A stretch of 64,000 nt of DNA from Verrucomicrobiota bacterium (GCA_021772615.1 JAJFLQ010000159.1:1-64000); one strand, 5' to 3'; counted from the stretch's first letter, positions 9,247 through 18,869 are shown. Made by a program: numbers and translations. Notes: generated by a model from the letters alone, not told the origin.

Positions 9247-10780
9247 TCTTCACCTTGCTGTCGTCTAAAACATCCGTTGTTGCAGCTGAAAGCTTGATGA
9301 CCTGCACGGTAAATCCCTCAAAGTAAATGGTTTTCAGCAAGGTCATGGCGGTCATTCCGCGTTTTTCAAGACGACCATAGACCAACTTCTGCTCGTCGAT
9401 CCGGTGAGCCGAGACGCCGTAAATCTTTGCGGCACTCGCGGCATACGGCGCCAATGACCGGCGGATGTCGTCGGACTCAGGAAGCTGAGCACGTCGAAAA
9501 TTAAGAACCGGCACGTCGGCATCGAAATACCAATCAAAGGCCTTTTTCCACCATTTCTGATTTTCATGAAAGGTGACGACAACATCGCCGGGCCGCGCGT
9601 GTTGCTCGATGTATGAGGCGATCTCGCGCCATTGGTGCTTTACGGGTTTCCGGTAGTAGTCACACAGTCCCGGCACGATCAGGACAACCAGCGCCGTAAT
9701 AGACAGAAACGCAGGTATGTTTCGGTGACATTTCTCTATAACGCGAGAAAGAAGGAAATATACCGCCGGCGCGGCACTGATCGTATAGCGATCGATATAA
9801 ATCGGACCGAAGACCTTGGAGAGGATGTATGGAAACACAATCGGACACAGCAGCCAAAGGGCGACCAACAGATATCGATCCGGAAACGTTTCCGGCGACG
9901 GCTCTTCGTCTGGAGCGGCTATCATGGCAATGCCGCCGCCGATCATACGGCGTCGCCAGTGAACGGCAAGCAGGCCAACCACAAAATACGATATGCCCGC
10001 AGCAAGAACCGTGAAAATAAACGTCGTATCCGGACGGGTGAACCTGGGAAAAACAAATACCAGCACGGTACGAATCGGCGTCCACCACTGTGGATCGGGA
10101 ATCCATTCCATGACCTCTACTGTTTTCGTTATTGTTATGTAAACGGCAAGTATGAGACCGGGCGTGATCAATGCCAAAATCAGGGATTGGTTAAGAAGCC
10201 ATTGGACGCGCCGGCGCTTGTGATGACGCCATCGGATCAGCATATAAATCCCTTGTGCCGCAATGACAAAGACACCGTATGTGTGGGTGTAAAACAGCAA
10301 TGCCGTCGTGATCACGTAGGCGCAGCAGAATCGTCTGCGTTGATCGCGCAGGGACATGATAAAGAACAGGAAAGCGTAGAGTGTCAAGAGCACAAACAAG
10401 GCGTAGTACCGGAATTCCTGGGCATAATAAATTTGGAATTCGGAGATGGACAGCAGGAAGGCGCTCAATAGCCCTACACGTACACCAAACAGGACGCACC
10501 CCACGTGATAACAGGCGATGATCGCCGCGACGCCGATGACCACGGACAGGCTTCGCGTGGCGTCTTCAGCCGTACCAAAAAGCTTGATCCATAGATGCGC
10601 CAGCAGCACATAAACCGGAGGACGGCCCTTTACGAAATCATCGCACATTCGCTGGACATCGGAGCCCGCCACATCCAGCATGATGATTTCATCGCCCCAG
10701 TAACTTTCACTACCAAGATCGTAAACTCGCAATCCGGCGCCCAGCAGCACGACGGCAATCAGTACGATGCGCGCGTTCAT
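9215..10780 (-). CDS. GT39/ArnT-like multi-spanning glycosyltransferase
   Basis: 521 residues from the ATG at 10780, which overlaps the upstream epimerase stop as ATGA; AGGG lies just before it. About 10-12 hydrophobic segments begin at residue 3. The early acidic loop 'SESYWGDEIIMLD' after the first helix carries the Asp-Glu pair typical of GT-C transferases (PMT/ArnT type) that use a polyprenyl-phosphate sugar donor on the periplasmic face of the inner membrane. A ~130-residue soluble C-terminal part follows the last helix. As the last gene of the glycan operon it probably adds a sugar to a lipid-linked glycan or lipid A; the acceptor is unknown. The final residues REPRMDANKR come from a repeat-like sequence and are probably not functional. 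Confidence 0.75.
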   Translation of the reverse strand: MNARIVLIAVVLLGAGLRVYDLGSESYWGDEIIMLDVAGSDVQRMCDDFVKGRPPVYVLLAHLWIKLFGTAEDATRSLSVVIGVAAIIACYHVGCVLFGVRVGLLSAFLLSISEFQIYYAQEFRYYALFVLLTLYAFLFFIMSLRDQRRRFCCAYVITTALLFYTHTYGVFVIAAQGIYMLIRWRHHKRRRVQWLLNQSLILALITPGLILAVYITITKTVEVMEWIPDPQWWTPIRTVLVFVFPRFTRPDTTFIFTVLAAGISYFVVGLLAVHWRRRMIGGGIAMIAAPDEEPSPETFPDRYLLVALWLLCPIVFPYILSKVFGPIYIDRYTISAAPAVYFLLSRVIEKCHRNIPAFLSITALVVLIVPGLCDYYRKPVKHQWREIASYIEQHARPGDVVVTFHENQKWWKKAFDWYFDADVPVLNFRRAQLPESDDIRRSLAPYAASAAKIYGVSAHRIDEQKLVYGRLEKRGMTAMTLLKTIYFEGFTVQVIKLSAATTDVLDDSKVKREPRMDANKR

Positions 10781-11763
10781 AGCCATCCCTGCTCCCGATA
10801 CCACGTGACGGTACGCTCCATTCCTGTTTCGAGATCCACACGCGGTGAAAAATTCAGGGAAGACCTCGCTTTCGATATATCAAACGACCGTGTTTTTCGG
10901 AAGAAGTCGACTCTCCGCCGGTACAATGGCGGATTGAGCCGTAACGGTTTACAGACCCATTCGCAGCCGATCGCAACAACATACAACGGAGCGACCGGCA
11001 AATGAAAACGCGGGGGCTTCACTCCGACTGTACGGCTTATCACGTCCACAAGTTGATTGAGTGTGACGGCAGCGTGCCCGGTCAGGATATACGTGTTGCC
11101 GATTGCCTCTTCAGCGCCGCCGCACAACAGAATACCATCTACGAGATCGTCGATATAAATCATTTGATACAACACATCGCCCTTGCCGAACATGACAAAT
11201 TTTCGGGATGCGACCGCTCGTACCAGTTTCAGGAACCGCCGGTCGCCGGGACCATAAATCCCCGCCGGCCGAAAAATCACGCCACAGATCTGCTTGCTAC
11301 TGATGGCGTCGCGTACGATCATCTCGCCCGCAAACTTGGAGTGTTGATAATGGTCTCCCGGCGCGAATGGCGACGCTTCAGTGGCCGGCGGCGACGCGAT
11401 ATCACCGTGCACGCCGACGGTGCTGCAATGCACAAATCGATTTACACCGGCTGCGATCGCACTGTCGAGCAACTTTCTGGTGCCGAGCGCATTCGTCTCC
11501 CAAAAATCCCGTTTGGTGACATTTTCCGGCCGAAACAACGCTCCGATATGGTATACAACCGACATACCCTCACACGCTCGACGCAAGGAATCGAGATCAC
11601 GCAGATCTCCCTGCACCGTCTCGACGCCCATTGCCTGCAGGTCGTCGGCACGTGATACGTCGCGCACGAGAGCCCTGACATGTTCACCCTTTTCCATCAA
11701 CCCGCGGCAAACATGTTTGCCGGTAAAACCGGTGGCGCCAGTGACAAGATTTCGTTTCACCAT
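10777..11763 (-). CDS. NAD(P)-dependent epimerase/dehydratase (extended SDR)
   Basis: 328 residues. The N-terminus holds the Rossmann signature TGATGFTGKHV (residues ~8-18). The active-site YxxxK appears as 'YQHSK' around residue 138, preceded by 'VHCSTVGVHG' with the catalytic Ser/Thr. The size and the sequence 'IDDLVDGILLCGGAEEAIGNTYILTG' fit the extended short-chain dehydrogenases that include nucleotide-sugar epimerases and 3-beta-HSD-like enzymes. It starts 33 bases after the GlpD-like stop, and its TGA overlaps the GT39-like start, so translation is coupled. Likely role: conversion of a sugar or lipid precursor in glycan assembly. The exact substrate cannot be read from the sequence. 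Confidence 0.8.
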   Translation of the reverse strand: MVKRNLVTGATGFTGKHVCRGLMEKGEHVRALVRDVSRADDLQAMGVETVQGDLRDLDSLRRACEGMSVVYHIGALFRPENVTKRDFWETNALGTRKLLDSAIAAGVNRFVHCSTVGVHGDIASPPATEASPFAPGDHYQHSKFAGEMIVRDAISSKQICGVIFRPAGIYGPGDRRFLKLVRAVASRKFVMFGKGDVLYQMIYIDDLVDGILLCGGAEEAIGNTYILTGHAAVTLNQLVDVISRTVGVKPPRFHLPVAPLYVVAIGCEWVCKPLRLNPPLYRRRVDFFRKTRSFDISKARSSLNFSPRVDLETGMERTVTWYREQGWL

Positions 11764-11796
11764 ATTTAGGACTCGCCCTGTTACATCATTCGAAAG

Positions 11797-13476
11797 CTAC
11801 GAATCTCGTGTCGGCTGCCGGTCGCGGAGCACGGCCATGACGTCGTCGATCTGGCTATTCATCTGCGTTGCGGTCCATTGCAGTTCCGCCGCCATGATCC
11901 TGGCGCACTCGCGAATCGCCGATTCATTCACTTCCTCAACCGTGAATAATTCCGTACGCCGAAAGACCACGTCGCCGACCGTTTGCGCCATTTCGGCGCG
12001 CACGGCATACAATACCTGCGCTTTGGTGACATTCGATGTCGCGCAAATCGTGTCGGCGGCATCCGGTTCGGCGTCGATGATACGAATGATATCCGGATAA
12101 GCCGAACCATAGTTATACAGCAACGATTCCGCCACGTTCGCATTCAGACGTTGTCCCACGTCGGAGATTCCGGTATTCAGAAAGGTGTCGAAACAACCGG
12201 TGGCGCCGCCGAACACCGGGTTGCGCGCTGTCCGGCATCTATCACATTTTCGTTCAAGCTTTGCTGTTACTTTGTCGACAACCTGCTCAGCGACAACCCG
12301 AGCAGTCGTGTATTTCACGCCGACCACAGATAACGCGCCGGACAATCCGTCATGTTCCTGGTGATCAATAGTGGCGCTTCGGCGCAGCAGCCGAACCTGC
12401 CGTTCTCCGCGTGACGCAGACATGCCTGGCAGCAGACCCGCATGAACGTATCGAATATCCCCAGGTTTCAGGTTGGCGCCGCGAAAAGTTTGATTTATCT
12501 CATCCAGGAACGAGGTGATTCTTTCCTCGGCAACGGGCCATGGGCCAGTATTCGTGCCGGCGCTGTTCATGTGTTCCGTGCCGACAATCGACAAGCCGCG
12601 CCAGGGTGCACAAAACAACATCCGGCCCCGGCCACGTTGCGAACCGCCGCCGGCGACGGCTGTTGGCATGCCAACAGCATGTGTGGGCGAGATAGATTTC
12701 GTAACAAGATTCATGGCGAATGATGCATGTAGCGATGGGGAGGACGAGGAGCAGACAGGTATAAGCTCACCATAGGCGACTCCAGTCGCATTGACGGTAT
12801 GTCTTGCTCGTATGGTAAAGGTCTCGCCGGTAAGGACGTCGGTCGCGATGACGCCGATAACCGTAGATCCATCACGTGCCAGACTCTCAGCCCGAACATA
12901 GTTGGCGACGCTGGCGCCACTGTTCGATGCTGCGCGAACAAAAGCCAACGTTAGGCGTTCCGAGTTGCGGACCTGCGCATCGTACCAGACGGCGCCGCCC
13001 GTACTGCCCGCGAGATCGAGCCCGGGCAGTATGTCCTTGCATCGTGCCGGGGATACGATCTCGCCGTGTGGGAGCTTCTTATCTGCGTTGTTGAAACGAT
13101 TGCGGTCGCAGCCTACGATATCATTGAACGCCAGCGCGAGACGCAGCGTTGTCTTATGCGACCTGAAATGTGCAAAGGTAGGTGTGATGCACGGCAGTAC
13201 ATGGACGAGGTGGGGCGCGATCCGCATCATGGTGCTGCGCTCGCGAATCATCATGCGCGTCAGGCGAATATCGCGGTCCTGGAGATATCGTAAACCGCCG
13301 TGAATGATCTTGAGGCTATTGGCTGATGTTGCGTGCCCGAAATCCTGCCGCTCTATCAACGCCGTCGAAAGCCCGCGGAGCGCTGCGTCCCAGGCGATGC
13401 ACGCGCCGTAAATCCCGCCCCCCACCACGACGATGTCAAATTGCCGATCAACAAGTTGCGACAGATGACGTTTCAT
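11797..13476 (-). CDS. FAD-dependent glycerol-3-phosphate dehydrogenase-like oxidoreductase
   Basis: 559 residues from the ATG at 13476, chosen because GGAG lies six bases upstream; a TTG at 13494 would add six. 'FDIVVVGGGIYGACIAWDA' near residue 13 is the FAD-binding GxGxxG region, and 'KIIHGGLRYL' matches the conserved HGGLRYL of GlpD, which oxidises sn-glycerol 3-phosphate to dihydroxyacetone phosphate with quinone. The C-terminal third contains the all-helical domain of the family. Usual GlpD length is 500-560. No glpF, glpK or glpR is near; the gene sits inside a glycan operon, so it may act on a glycerol-phosphate or polyol part of the glycan rather than in catabolism. That second role is inference. 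Confidence 0.78.
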   Translation of the reverse strand: MKRHLSQLVDRQFDIVVVGGGIYGACIAWDAALRGLSTALIERQDFGHATSANSLKIIHGGLRYLQDRDIRLTRMMIRERSTMMRIAPHLVHVLPCITPTFAHFRSHKTTLRLALAFNDIVGCDRNRFNNADKKLPHGEIVSPARCKDILPGLDLAGSTGGAVWYDAQVRNSERLTLAFVRAASNSGASVANYVRAESLARDGSTVIGVIATDVLTGETFTIRARHTVNATGVAYGELIPVCSSSSPSLHASFAMNLVTKSISPTHAVGMPTAVAGGGSQRGRGRMLFCAPWRGLSIVGTEHMNSAGTNTGPWPVAEERITSFLDEINQTFRGANLKPGDIRYVHAGLLPGMSASRGERQVRLLRRSATIDHQEHDGLSGALSVVGVKYTTARVVAEQVVDKVTAKLERKCDRCRTARNPVFGGATGCFDTFLNTGISDVGQRLNANVAESLLYNYGSAYPDIIRIIDAEPDAADTICATSNVTKAQVLYAVRAEMAQTVGDVVFRRTELFTVEEVNESAIRECARIMAAELQWTATQMNSQIDDVMAVLRDRQPTRDS

Positions 13477-13494
13477 ATACGACTCCGTCGCCAA

Positions 13495-14262
13495 TTATTT
13501 TTCCGCGTTAACCATGATGTGCCATCCAAACCGACGAGTCAGACGTCTCGGCACGGTCCCGAACACCCGAACGAACAATCCGTTGTAAAGCAACCCCTTC
13601 AGCCCGCGATGCAGCGTTGTCCGCACCGGAAATCGCTGCAACGTAATGTGCACATCACGAAATCCCGCCAGTAAAGCCGTGATCGACGTCGTCGTGTACA
13701 GTCGAAAAACCGGAGCGTCGGCATGTTCGAGACCGGTATTGGTTATCCTCGATAGTGCATACAACCATGAGTTCTTATTGTAGACCATAACAATCAATCG
13801 GCCTCCCGGCTGAAGTACGCGCCACGCTTCTCTTATAATAGCTTCGGGATCCGCCGCGTATTGCAGAACGCCGTGCACGTAAACAATATCGAATGATTGT
13901 TCGGCGAATCCAGTGCCTTCACCGTCCGCGACCGCCAGCACCGCCGGCACATTCTGCTGCGTGAAATGGCGCCGGGCGAGTTCAATCGACGTTTCGGATA
14001 GGTCTATCCCGGTGACATCGGCCCCGCCCTGCGCAAAGCGCACCAGATCGATACCGAGTCCGCATCCGATCTCGAGAACACAGCGCCCGGCATAGCCGTC
14101 GAAATCGACAATCTTTGGCAGGTAGTCGAGTTTGGTAAAGCGATAATTCGTCAGATCACGAAAGTATTCCCTGGAACCTCTGGTATGATCAGAGACTGCG
14201 GCATCATGGAGATGGACATTCCAATAGTCGTGCACCGCGGCTTTGAGCGAATCCATGTGCAT
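13495..14262 (-). CDS. Class I SAM-dependent methyltransferase
   Basis: 255 residues. The SAM-binding motif I 'VLEIGCGLGIDLVRFAQGG' lies around residues 60-78, followed by 'VTGIDLSETSIELARRHF' (acidic end of strand 2) and 'FDIVYVHGVLQYAADPEAI', the motif of UbiE/Methyltransf_11 enzymes. The start at 14262 is four bases after the asparagine-synthetase stop with an AGAGG upstream; ATG at 14256 is also possible. Its place in the operon suggests methylation of a sugar or lipid intermediate. Substrate unknown. Confidence 0.8.
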   Translation of the reverse strand: MHMDSLKAAVHDYWNVHLHDAAVSDHTRGSREYFRDLTNYRFTKLDYLPKIVDFDGYAGRCVLEIGCGLGIDLVRFAQGGADVTGIDLSETSIELARRHFTQQNVPAVLAVADGEGTGFAEQSFDIVYVHGVLQYAADPEAIIREAWRVLQPGGRLIVMVYNKNSWLYALSRITNTGLEHADAPVFRLYTTTSITALLAGFRDVHITLQRFPVRTTLHRGLKGLLYNGLFVRVFGTVPRRLTRRFGWHIMVNAEK

Positions 14263-14266
14263 GCGT

Positions 14267-16147
14267 TCAGCCTCTAACGGAGTCCAACCACATTCCGAAA
14301 ACCGTCAAGGCCCAGAGTCGATGGCTATGATTGGCTACGGCGTTCTCATGCTCTTCAATCCAATCTGCCACGCATGTCGGATCAAAATACCCCTGCCTGC
14401 GGATCGCCGTAGCCGACAACGTGTCCTTCATCATTGTCGACAACGGGCCGCACAGCCATTGTTTCAACGGAATACTGAATCCCTGTTTCGGCTTTTGCAG
14501 CACGAAGCCGGGGAGCACATCGCGCATCGCATTGCGTAACAATACCTTGGTGCGCCCACCCGATATCCTGGCAGATTGCGGCTGTCTAAACATGTATTCA
14601 ACGATGCGATGATCGAGAAACGGCACCCTCGCCTCCAATGATGCTGCCATACTCATGCGGTCAACCTTCGTCAAGATGTTGTCGACGAGATAGGTCTTGA
14701 GATCGGCATACTGCAACACGGCGAGGTCATCGCGTTCATCACATTTGTCAAAATATCTATGAAACAGGTCGTGACAGTTGTCCGGCCGCACGACATCGTC
14801 GAAACCGGTGGTGTAGAGCCTGGACTTATCACGCTCGGTCAGGAATACCATCCAGCGAACATGCCGCAATGATGCCGGCAATGCGGCGCCTTCGATAAAG
14901 CGTTTCGATTTGTTTACCAGCCCCTTTTTCTGCTGCTGCGGTGGAACCCGGTCGGCAATCCGCGGCAACACCGTTTGCCGCAGAAATTCAGGCAGGCGAC
15001 GATATTTCTTTTCCAGGTCCTCGGCAACATAAGTATCGTAACCGCCGAACACTTCATCGCCGCCATCGCCGGTCATTGCAACCTTGACCGAACGCCGGGC
15101 GAGCTTTGAAACCAGGTAGGTTGGAAAGACGGAAAAATCAGCGATGGGTTCGTCAATCCGGGTTATAAGCTTCTCGGCCAGGCCGCTGATGTCCGACCTC
15201 AGTATGTCTTCGCTGTGGTCGGTACTGAAGTGCCGGCTTACCGCCCGTGCGTCCGCGAGTTCGTTGTAGGACGCATCATCAAAGCCGATTGAAAACGTCT
15301 TCAACGGCGCTTCGACGTGTTGTGTGGCCGCTGCGACGACCGTGCTCGAATCGATCCCGCCGCTGAGAAGTGCACCTGCGGGCACATCGCCTATCAAACG
15401 ACACTTTACCGCGTCGTCGATCAACGCGGTCAGTTCTTCGGGATTCGGAGCACTATTCGCCGTGCCGCCGGCGGCAGGGACATCCCAATATTCCACATCG
15501 CGGATCCCGGCGGCAGAGAATGTCAGGAAATGCCCCGCCGGCACCTTCTTTACCGACCGAAAAATCGTTCGCGGAGACGGTATGTATTCCAGTGTCAGGA
15601 ACAGATCCAGGGCGGCCGTATCAATGTCGCGCGGAACAGCACGATGGCTTATGAGAGCCCGCAATTCAGATGCAAATACCAATCTGATCCCGTCACTCCA
15701 GTAGTATAACGGTTTGATTCCTAAGCGATCCCGAGCGAGGAATAGCCGACGATTCGTTGCATCCCAGATCGCGAATGCAAACATCCCGTTAAACTGTGCA
15801 AGACAAGCCGGACCAAATTCCTCGAATGCGTGGAGAACCACTTCGGTATCACTCTGCGTGCGGAAAGCATGCCCCCGCTGTTGCAGCTGCGACCGCAGTT
15901 CACGAAAATTGTAAAGCTCGCCGTTGTACACGATATGCAGCGAACCGTCCTCGTTCGACTGAGGTTGACGCCCGCCGGAAATATCAACAATGCTCAACCG
16001 TCGGATCCCGAGGCCCGTGTAACCGTCGAGAAATATACCCTCATCGTCCGGACCTCGGTGTCGCAACGCATCGCAGCCCCTCTGCAGCGCGGCTTCGTCC
16101 ACGAACGCCTCGGCCCGTACCGAGGTTGCTCCAAATATGCCACACAT
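14267..16147 (-). CDS. asnB: Asparagine synthetase (glutamine-hydrolysing) family, complete
   Basis: 626 residues starting MCGIFGA, so the Cys2 nucleophile of the class II glutaminase is present. Residues ~1-210 form the Ntn-type glutaminase with 'RHRGPDDEG' and 'YNGELYNF'; residues ~240-600 form the ATP-pyrophosphatase synthase domain with the PPi loop 'LSGGIDSS'. The reaction is ATP-dependent amide transfer from glutamine to a carboxylate, classically aspartate. Enzymes of this length in exopolysaccharide loci often amidate uronic acids or other glycan carboxylates instead, which fits the neighbours. AGGCGG upstream of the ATG is a plausible ribosome site. Function as free asparagine synthetase or glycan amidotransferase cannot be decided from sequence alone. 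Confidence 0.85.
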   Translation of the reverse strand: MCGIFGATSVRAEAFVDEAALQRGCDALRHRGPDDEGIFLDGYTGLGIRRLSIVDISGGRQPQSNEDGSLHIVYNGELYNFRELRSQLQQRGHAFRTQSDTEVVLHAFEEFGPACLAQFNGMFAFAIWDATNRRLFLARDRLGIKPLYYWSDGIRLVFASELRALISHRAVPRDIDTAALDLFLTLEYIPSPRTIFRSVKKVPAGHFLTFSAAGIRDVEYWDVPAAGGTANSAPNPEELTALIDDAVKCRLIGDVPAGALLSGGIDSSTVVAAATQHVEAPLKTFSIGFDDASYNELADARAVSRHFSTDHSEDILRSDISGLAEKLITRIDEPIADFSVFPTYLVSKLARRSVKVAMTGDGGDEVFGGYDTYVAEDLEKKYRRLPEFLRQTVLPRIADRVPPQQQKKGLVNKSKRFIEGAALPASLRHVRWMVFLTERDKSRLYTTGFDDVVRPDNCHDLFHRYFDKCDERDDLAVLQYADLKTYLVDNILTKVDRMSMAASLEARVPFLDHRIVEYMFRQPQSARISGGRTKVLLRNAMRDVLPGFVLQKPKQGFSIPLKQWLCGPLSTMMKDTLSATAIRRQGYFDPTCVADWIEEHENAVANHSHRLWALTVFGMWLDSVRG

Positions 16148-16236
16148 TTTTACCGCCTAACCAGGGATTTGCACATTCTGCCGACGCGGCTACCGCAGAT
16201 ATCAAAGATTGATTCCACATACATCTCAAAAATACG

Positions 16237-18093
16237 TCAGTCCACGTTCTTCTGAAGCCAGAGTTCGAGCACCACGAGTGCGTAAAGCCGGTGTGAAAAG
16301 TCCTTGGCGCCACGCTTGTGATCGATCAATAATTGCGCGACAAATGCCGGGTCGAACATACCACGATTGTCGATATTCGCTTCCGAAAGTACGTCTTTCA
16401 TCAACGTTTCGAAAACGCCGGACTCACGAATCCAGCGCTTCATCGGAACGTTATGTCCCACTTTATCTCTACGGTTGATTATTTCATCCGGCAGGCGCCC
16501 CTGGAGGGCTTTCCACTGTATGTACTTCTCTTTGTTGCGGGACAGCTTGAGTTCTGACGGGATCGCCGCGGCGAATTCGACCAGGCGGTAGTCGTAGTAA
16601 GGAAATCTCGATCCGACCGCGGAGGCACGCGTCAAACGGAGTCGGTCTATATGGAAATGAACCAGGGTCTGAAAGTCCCCATGAAGGTTGCGGCAAAGCG
16701 CATCGGGCGATTCAGCCGAGCCGTAAAGCGCGTATATGTCGTGAAACGTATTGGCCGCTTCCAGCGCACCATGGTGGTCCCGGTTAAAAAGCTGGAGCAA
16801 TTCGTGGTGATGATAGTAGACACGCCAACGATTGCTCCGCAGATTCTCTGGAAATCCGTAACTGTAAGCGAAACGACGCGCCTTCACCTGCAGGCTCTTC
16901 TTGCGGCGTGAATCCGGAAGTCGTGATGCCGCACCTAAGATGATACTGCGTAGGAACGCGGGCAACGCAGTGAATTTCCGGGCGATATCATCGGCGCGAT
17001 AAACCGGGTGCCCGGCGAAGACTTCGTCGCCGCCGTCACCCGTCAATGCGTATTGAACATGGCCACTTGCCGACTGCCCCATGATATACGATCCCAGTTC
17101 CACACCGATATCGCACAACGGCTCGTCCAGCGATGCAGTAAGTTCACCAAGATTCTGCAGCAGGTCGGGGGTAAACGCCAACTCATGATGAACGGTTCCG
17201 TAATGGTTTGCGACGACACGCGCGAAATACGATTCATCGACGTCCTTGCCCTCGCAACGAAATGAAAACGTATGGATCGGTTCGGCCCTGATGCTGCGCA
17301 GCAGCGACACGATCGTACTCGAATCCATCCCGCCGCTCAGGAAAACACCGGGCGCCGAGCTTCTGTCGTGGGTTCGGATTCGTACGGCAGCCGTCATTTC
17401 GCTGCGCAGCGCTTCCGACCACGCTTCCGGATCCCGGGTCGTCCCTTCGGCGAATACACATTGCCAATACCGCTCCGGCCTCAAGCGGCCGTCAACGACC
17501 GCAACAAAATGCGAGGCGCGGACCTTGTGTACAGCTTTAACAATCGTGTCGAGCCCGGGATTGTAGCAAAACAGGAGAAAATTCCGTATCGCCGGGAGAT
17601 TTATCTCTACAACAACGTCGGGATGACGCAGTAACGGTCGCAGGTGCGAGCAGAACAGAACCGCAGATCCATTGTCCACGTAGTACAATGGTTCGAATCC
17701 GAAATGATCACGTACGAGAAAACATTTACGCCGTTTCGAATCCCATATCGCGACGGCGAAATGACCATTGACGGCGGCAAAGCCAGCCACGCCGTATTCG
17801 AGATACACCGCCAGAACGCACGCCGCCGAATCGGCATCGTCCAGCGCGATGTCATCGTGGTGGATCGCGAAGATTGTTCCGGTCAACACGATGACGACGC
17901 CCTGCTCCTTGCCGGCAGCCAGCCCGGTGCATTGATCGATGGACGGTACGCCGACCGCGCCGACGCCCAGGCCTACATGGCCGTCGATGTGATGGTTTTC
18001 CCGGGCATTGTGTTGATGATGCAGCGCAAGTCCGGATAGCGTGTCGTGTTCCACGTGTCGCTGTCGATCGTGGTATATGATCCCATAAATCAA
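16237..18093 (-). CDS. Asparagine-synthetase-like amidotransferase lacking catalytic Cys2
   Basis: 618 residues from a TTG at 18093 that overlaps the upstream tylF stop (TTGA) and follows a GGGGGGC run; an ATG at 18222 lies deep inside tylF and is unlikely. The protein begins M-I-Y-G-I-I, so the Cys expected at position 2 of the glutaminase is Ile. The rest of the N-terminal domain is recognisable ('NGHFAVAIWDSKRRKCFLVR'). The synthase domain has an intact PPi loop 'LSGGMDSSTIV' and 'ALTGDGGDEVFAGH'. Family members without the N-terminal Cys (beta-lactam synthetase, lasso-peptide cyclases) activate a carboxylate with ATP without using glutamine, so this one may use free ammonia or an amine acceptor. 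It stands directly next to a complete AsnB. Confidence 0.75.
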   Translation of the reverse strand: MIYGIIYHDRQRHVEHDTLSGLALHHQHNARENHHIDGHVGLGVGAVGVPSIDQCTGLAAGKEQGVVIVLTGTIFAIHHDDIALDDADSAACVLAVYLEYGVAGFAAVNGHFAVAIWDSKRRKCFLVRDHFGFEPLYYVDNGSAVLFCSHLRPLLRHPDVVVEINLPAIRNFLLFCYNPGLDTIVKAVHKVRASHFVAVVDGRLRPERYWQCVFAEGTTRDPEAWSEALRSEMTAAVRIRTHDRSSAPGVFLSGGMDSSTIVSLLRSIRAEPIHTFSFRCEGKDVDESYFARVVANHYGTVHHELAFTPDLLQNLGELTASLDEPLCDIGVELGSYIMGQSASGHVQYALTGDGGDEVFAGHPVYRADDIARKFTALPAFLRSIILGAASRLPDSRRKKSLQVKARRFAYSYGFPENLRSNRWRVYYHHHELLQLFNRDHHGALEAANTFHDIYALYGSAESPDALCRNLHGDFQTLVHFHIDRLRLTRASAVGSRFPYYDYRLVEFAAAIPSELKLSRNKEKYIQWKALQGRLPDEIINRRDKVGHNVPMKRWIRESGVFETLMKDVLSEANIDNRGMFDPAFVAQLLIDHKRGAKDFSHRLYALVVLELWLQKNVD

Positions 18094-18869
18094 GATCGCC
18101 CCCCGAGAATACTCGTTCGATTCGTTAGGACCTCGCGGATCTCCTTTTTGTGCATGACAAAGCTCTGACCATACCCGCTGAAACAAAATGATGGCGATGC
18201 GGTGTATTCTGGATTCGCACACAGGAACTCGCGGAACGCCCGACGTTGGCCTCGATCGTCATTCTGATCAAAACAATTCCAGTCGTCAAAAAGCAACATT
18301 GTCTTGTTCATCAACATACCAGATATGAATGCCAGGACCTCACTGGTCGACGCGTACAAATCACAATCGATCAGGGCGACGGCGATCTGCCCCATACTGT
18401 ACGTTTTCCGGGTTGCCTCAGTCAATGAATCGCAGTAGTAACCCGGGACCAAATGGGTTCGATCCCAATCCACCCCTGCGGATTCGAGATTCGCTTCTAC
18501 CGTGTCCCTGGAACAACAATACTGGCCTTCGTAAAACACCTGGTTACGCGTAGCGTCGATACCGCTAACATCGGGCAGACCGGCGAACGAATCGAAACCA
18601 AAATAACGCATGCGATTCATGCCCATCCTGGTCGAAATATGCTGGGCATACCAAAATGAGTACCCCTTAAAAATCCCGAACTCGTAATAATCGCCCTGGC
18701 CGGTTGTACCGAATGCCTCGGCAGCTTCGAATGCCCGTTTCACGGCCGGCAAGATCGCCGCATTCGCCGGGCGGAAGCCGTGGAATCGCGAGTAATAGAT
18801 GTGATGCGCAACCCTGTTCAGGCGGACTGCCTGAAGTGCCTTCACGACGATTTTCCGCAAGTGCGCCAC
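18090..18869 (-). CDS. TylF/macrocin-O-methyltransferase family protein
   Basis: 259 residues from a GTG at 18869; no strong Shine-Dalgarno. The sequence 'YYEFGIFKGYSFWYAQ' (motif I region), 'FGFDSFAGLPDV' and 'VALIDCDLYASTSEVL' are hallmarks of the TylF family, whose founding member methylates a deoxysugar hydroxyl on the macrolide macrocin with SAM and a metal ion. In bacterial surface-glycan clusters the family methylates sugars. It is the first gene after the TTGACA promoter and its stop overlaps the TTG start of the amidotransferase, so it heads the operon. The sugar target is unknown. Confidence 0.8.
   Translation of the reverse strand: MAHLRKIVVKALQAVRLNRVAHHIYYSRFHGFRPANAAILPAVKRAFEAAEAFGTTGQGDYYEFGIFKGYSFWYAQHISTRMGMNRMRYFGFDSFAGLPDVSGIDATRNQVFYEGQYCCSRDTVEANLESAGVDWDRTHLVPGYYCDSLTEATRKTYSMGQIAVALIDCDLYASTSEVLAFISGMLMNKTMLLFDDWNCFDQNDDRGQRRAFREFLCANPEYTASPSFCFSGYGQSFVMHKKEIREVLTNRTSILGGRS

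Noticed and set aside
9632..10471. 279-codon plus-strand frame opposite the GT39-like gene
   Set aside because: Arg/Gln-rich composition of an antisense shadow; the minus strand encodes a coherent polytopic protein.
17680..17700. GGTTCGAATCC, a tRNA T-loop-like string
   Set aside because: It is inside the amidotransferase coding sequence and no acceptor stem or anticodon arm can be folded around it.
16237..18222. ATG at 18222 as the start of the Cys-less amidotransferase (MCESRI)
   Set aside because: It would overlap the tylF gene by 133 bases and the Cys there is not followed by Gly-Ile; TTG at 18093 overlaps the stop neatly and has a G-rich ribosome site.
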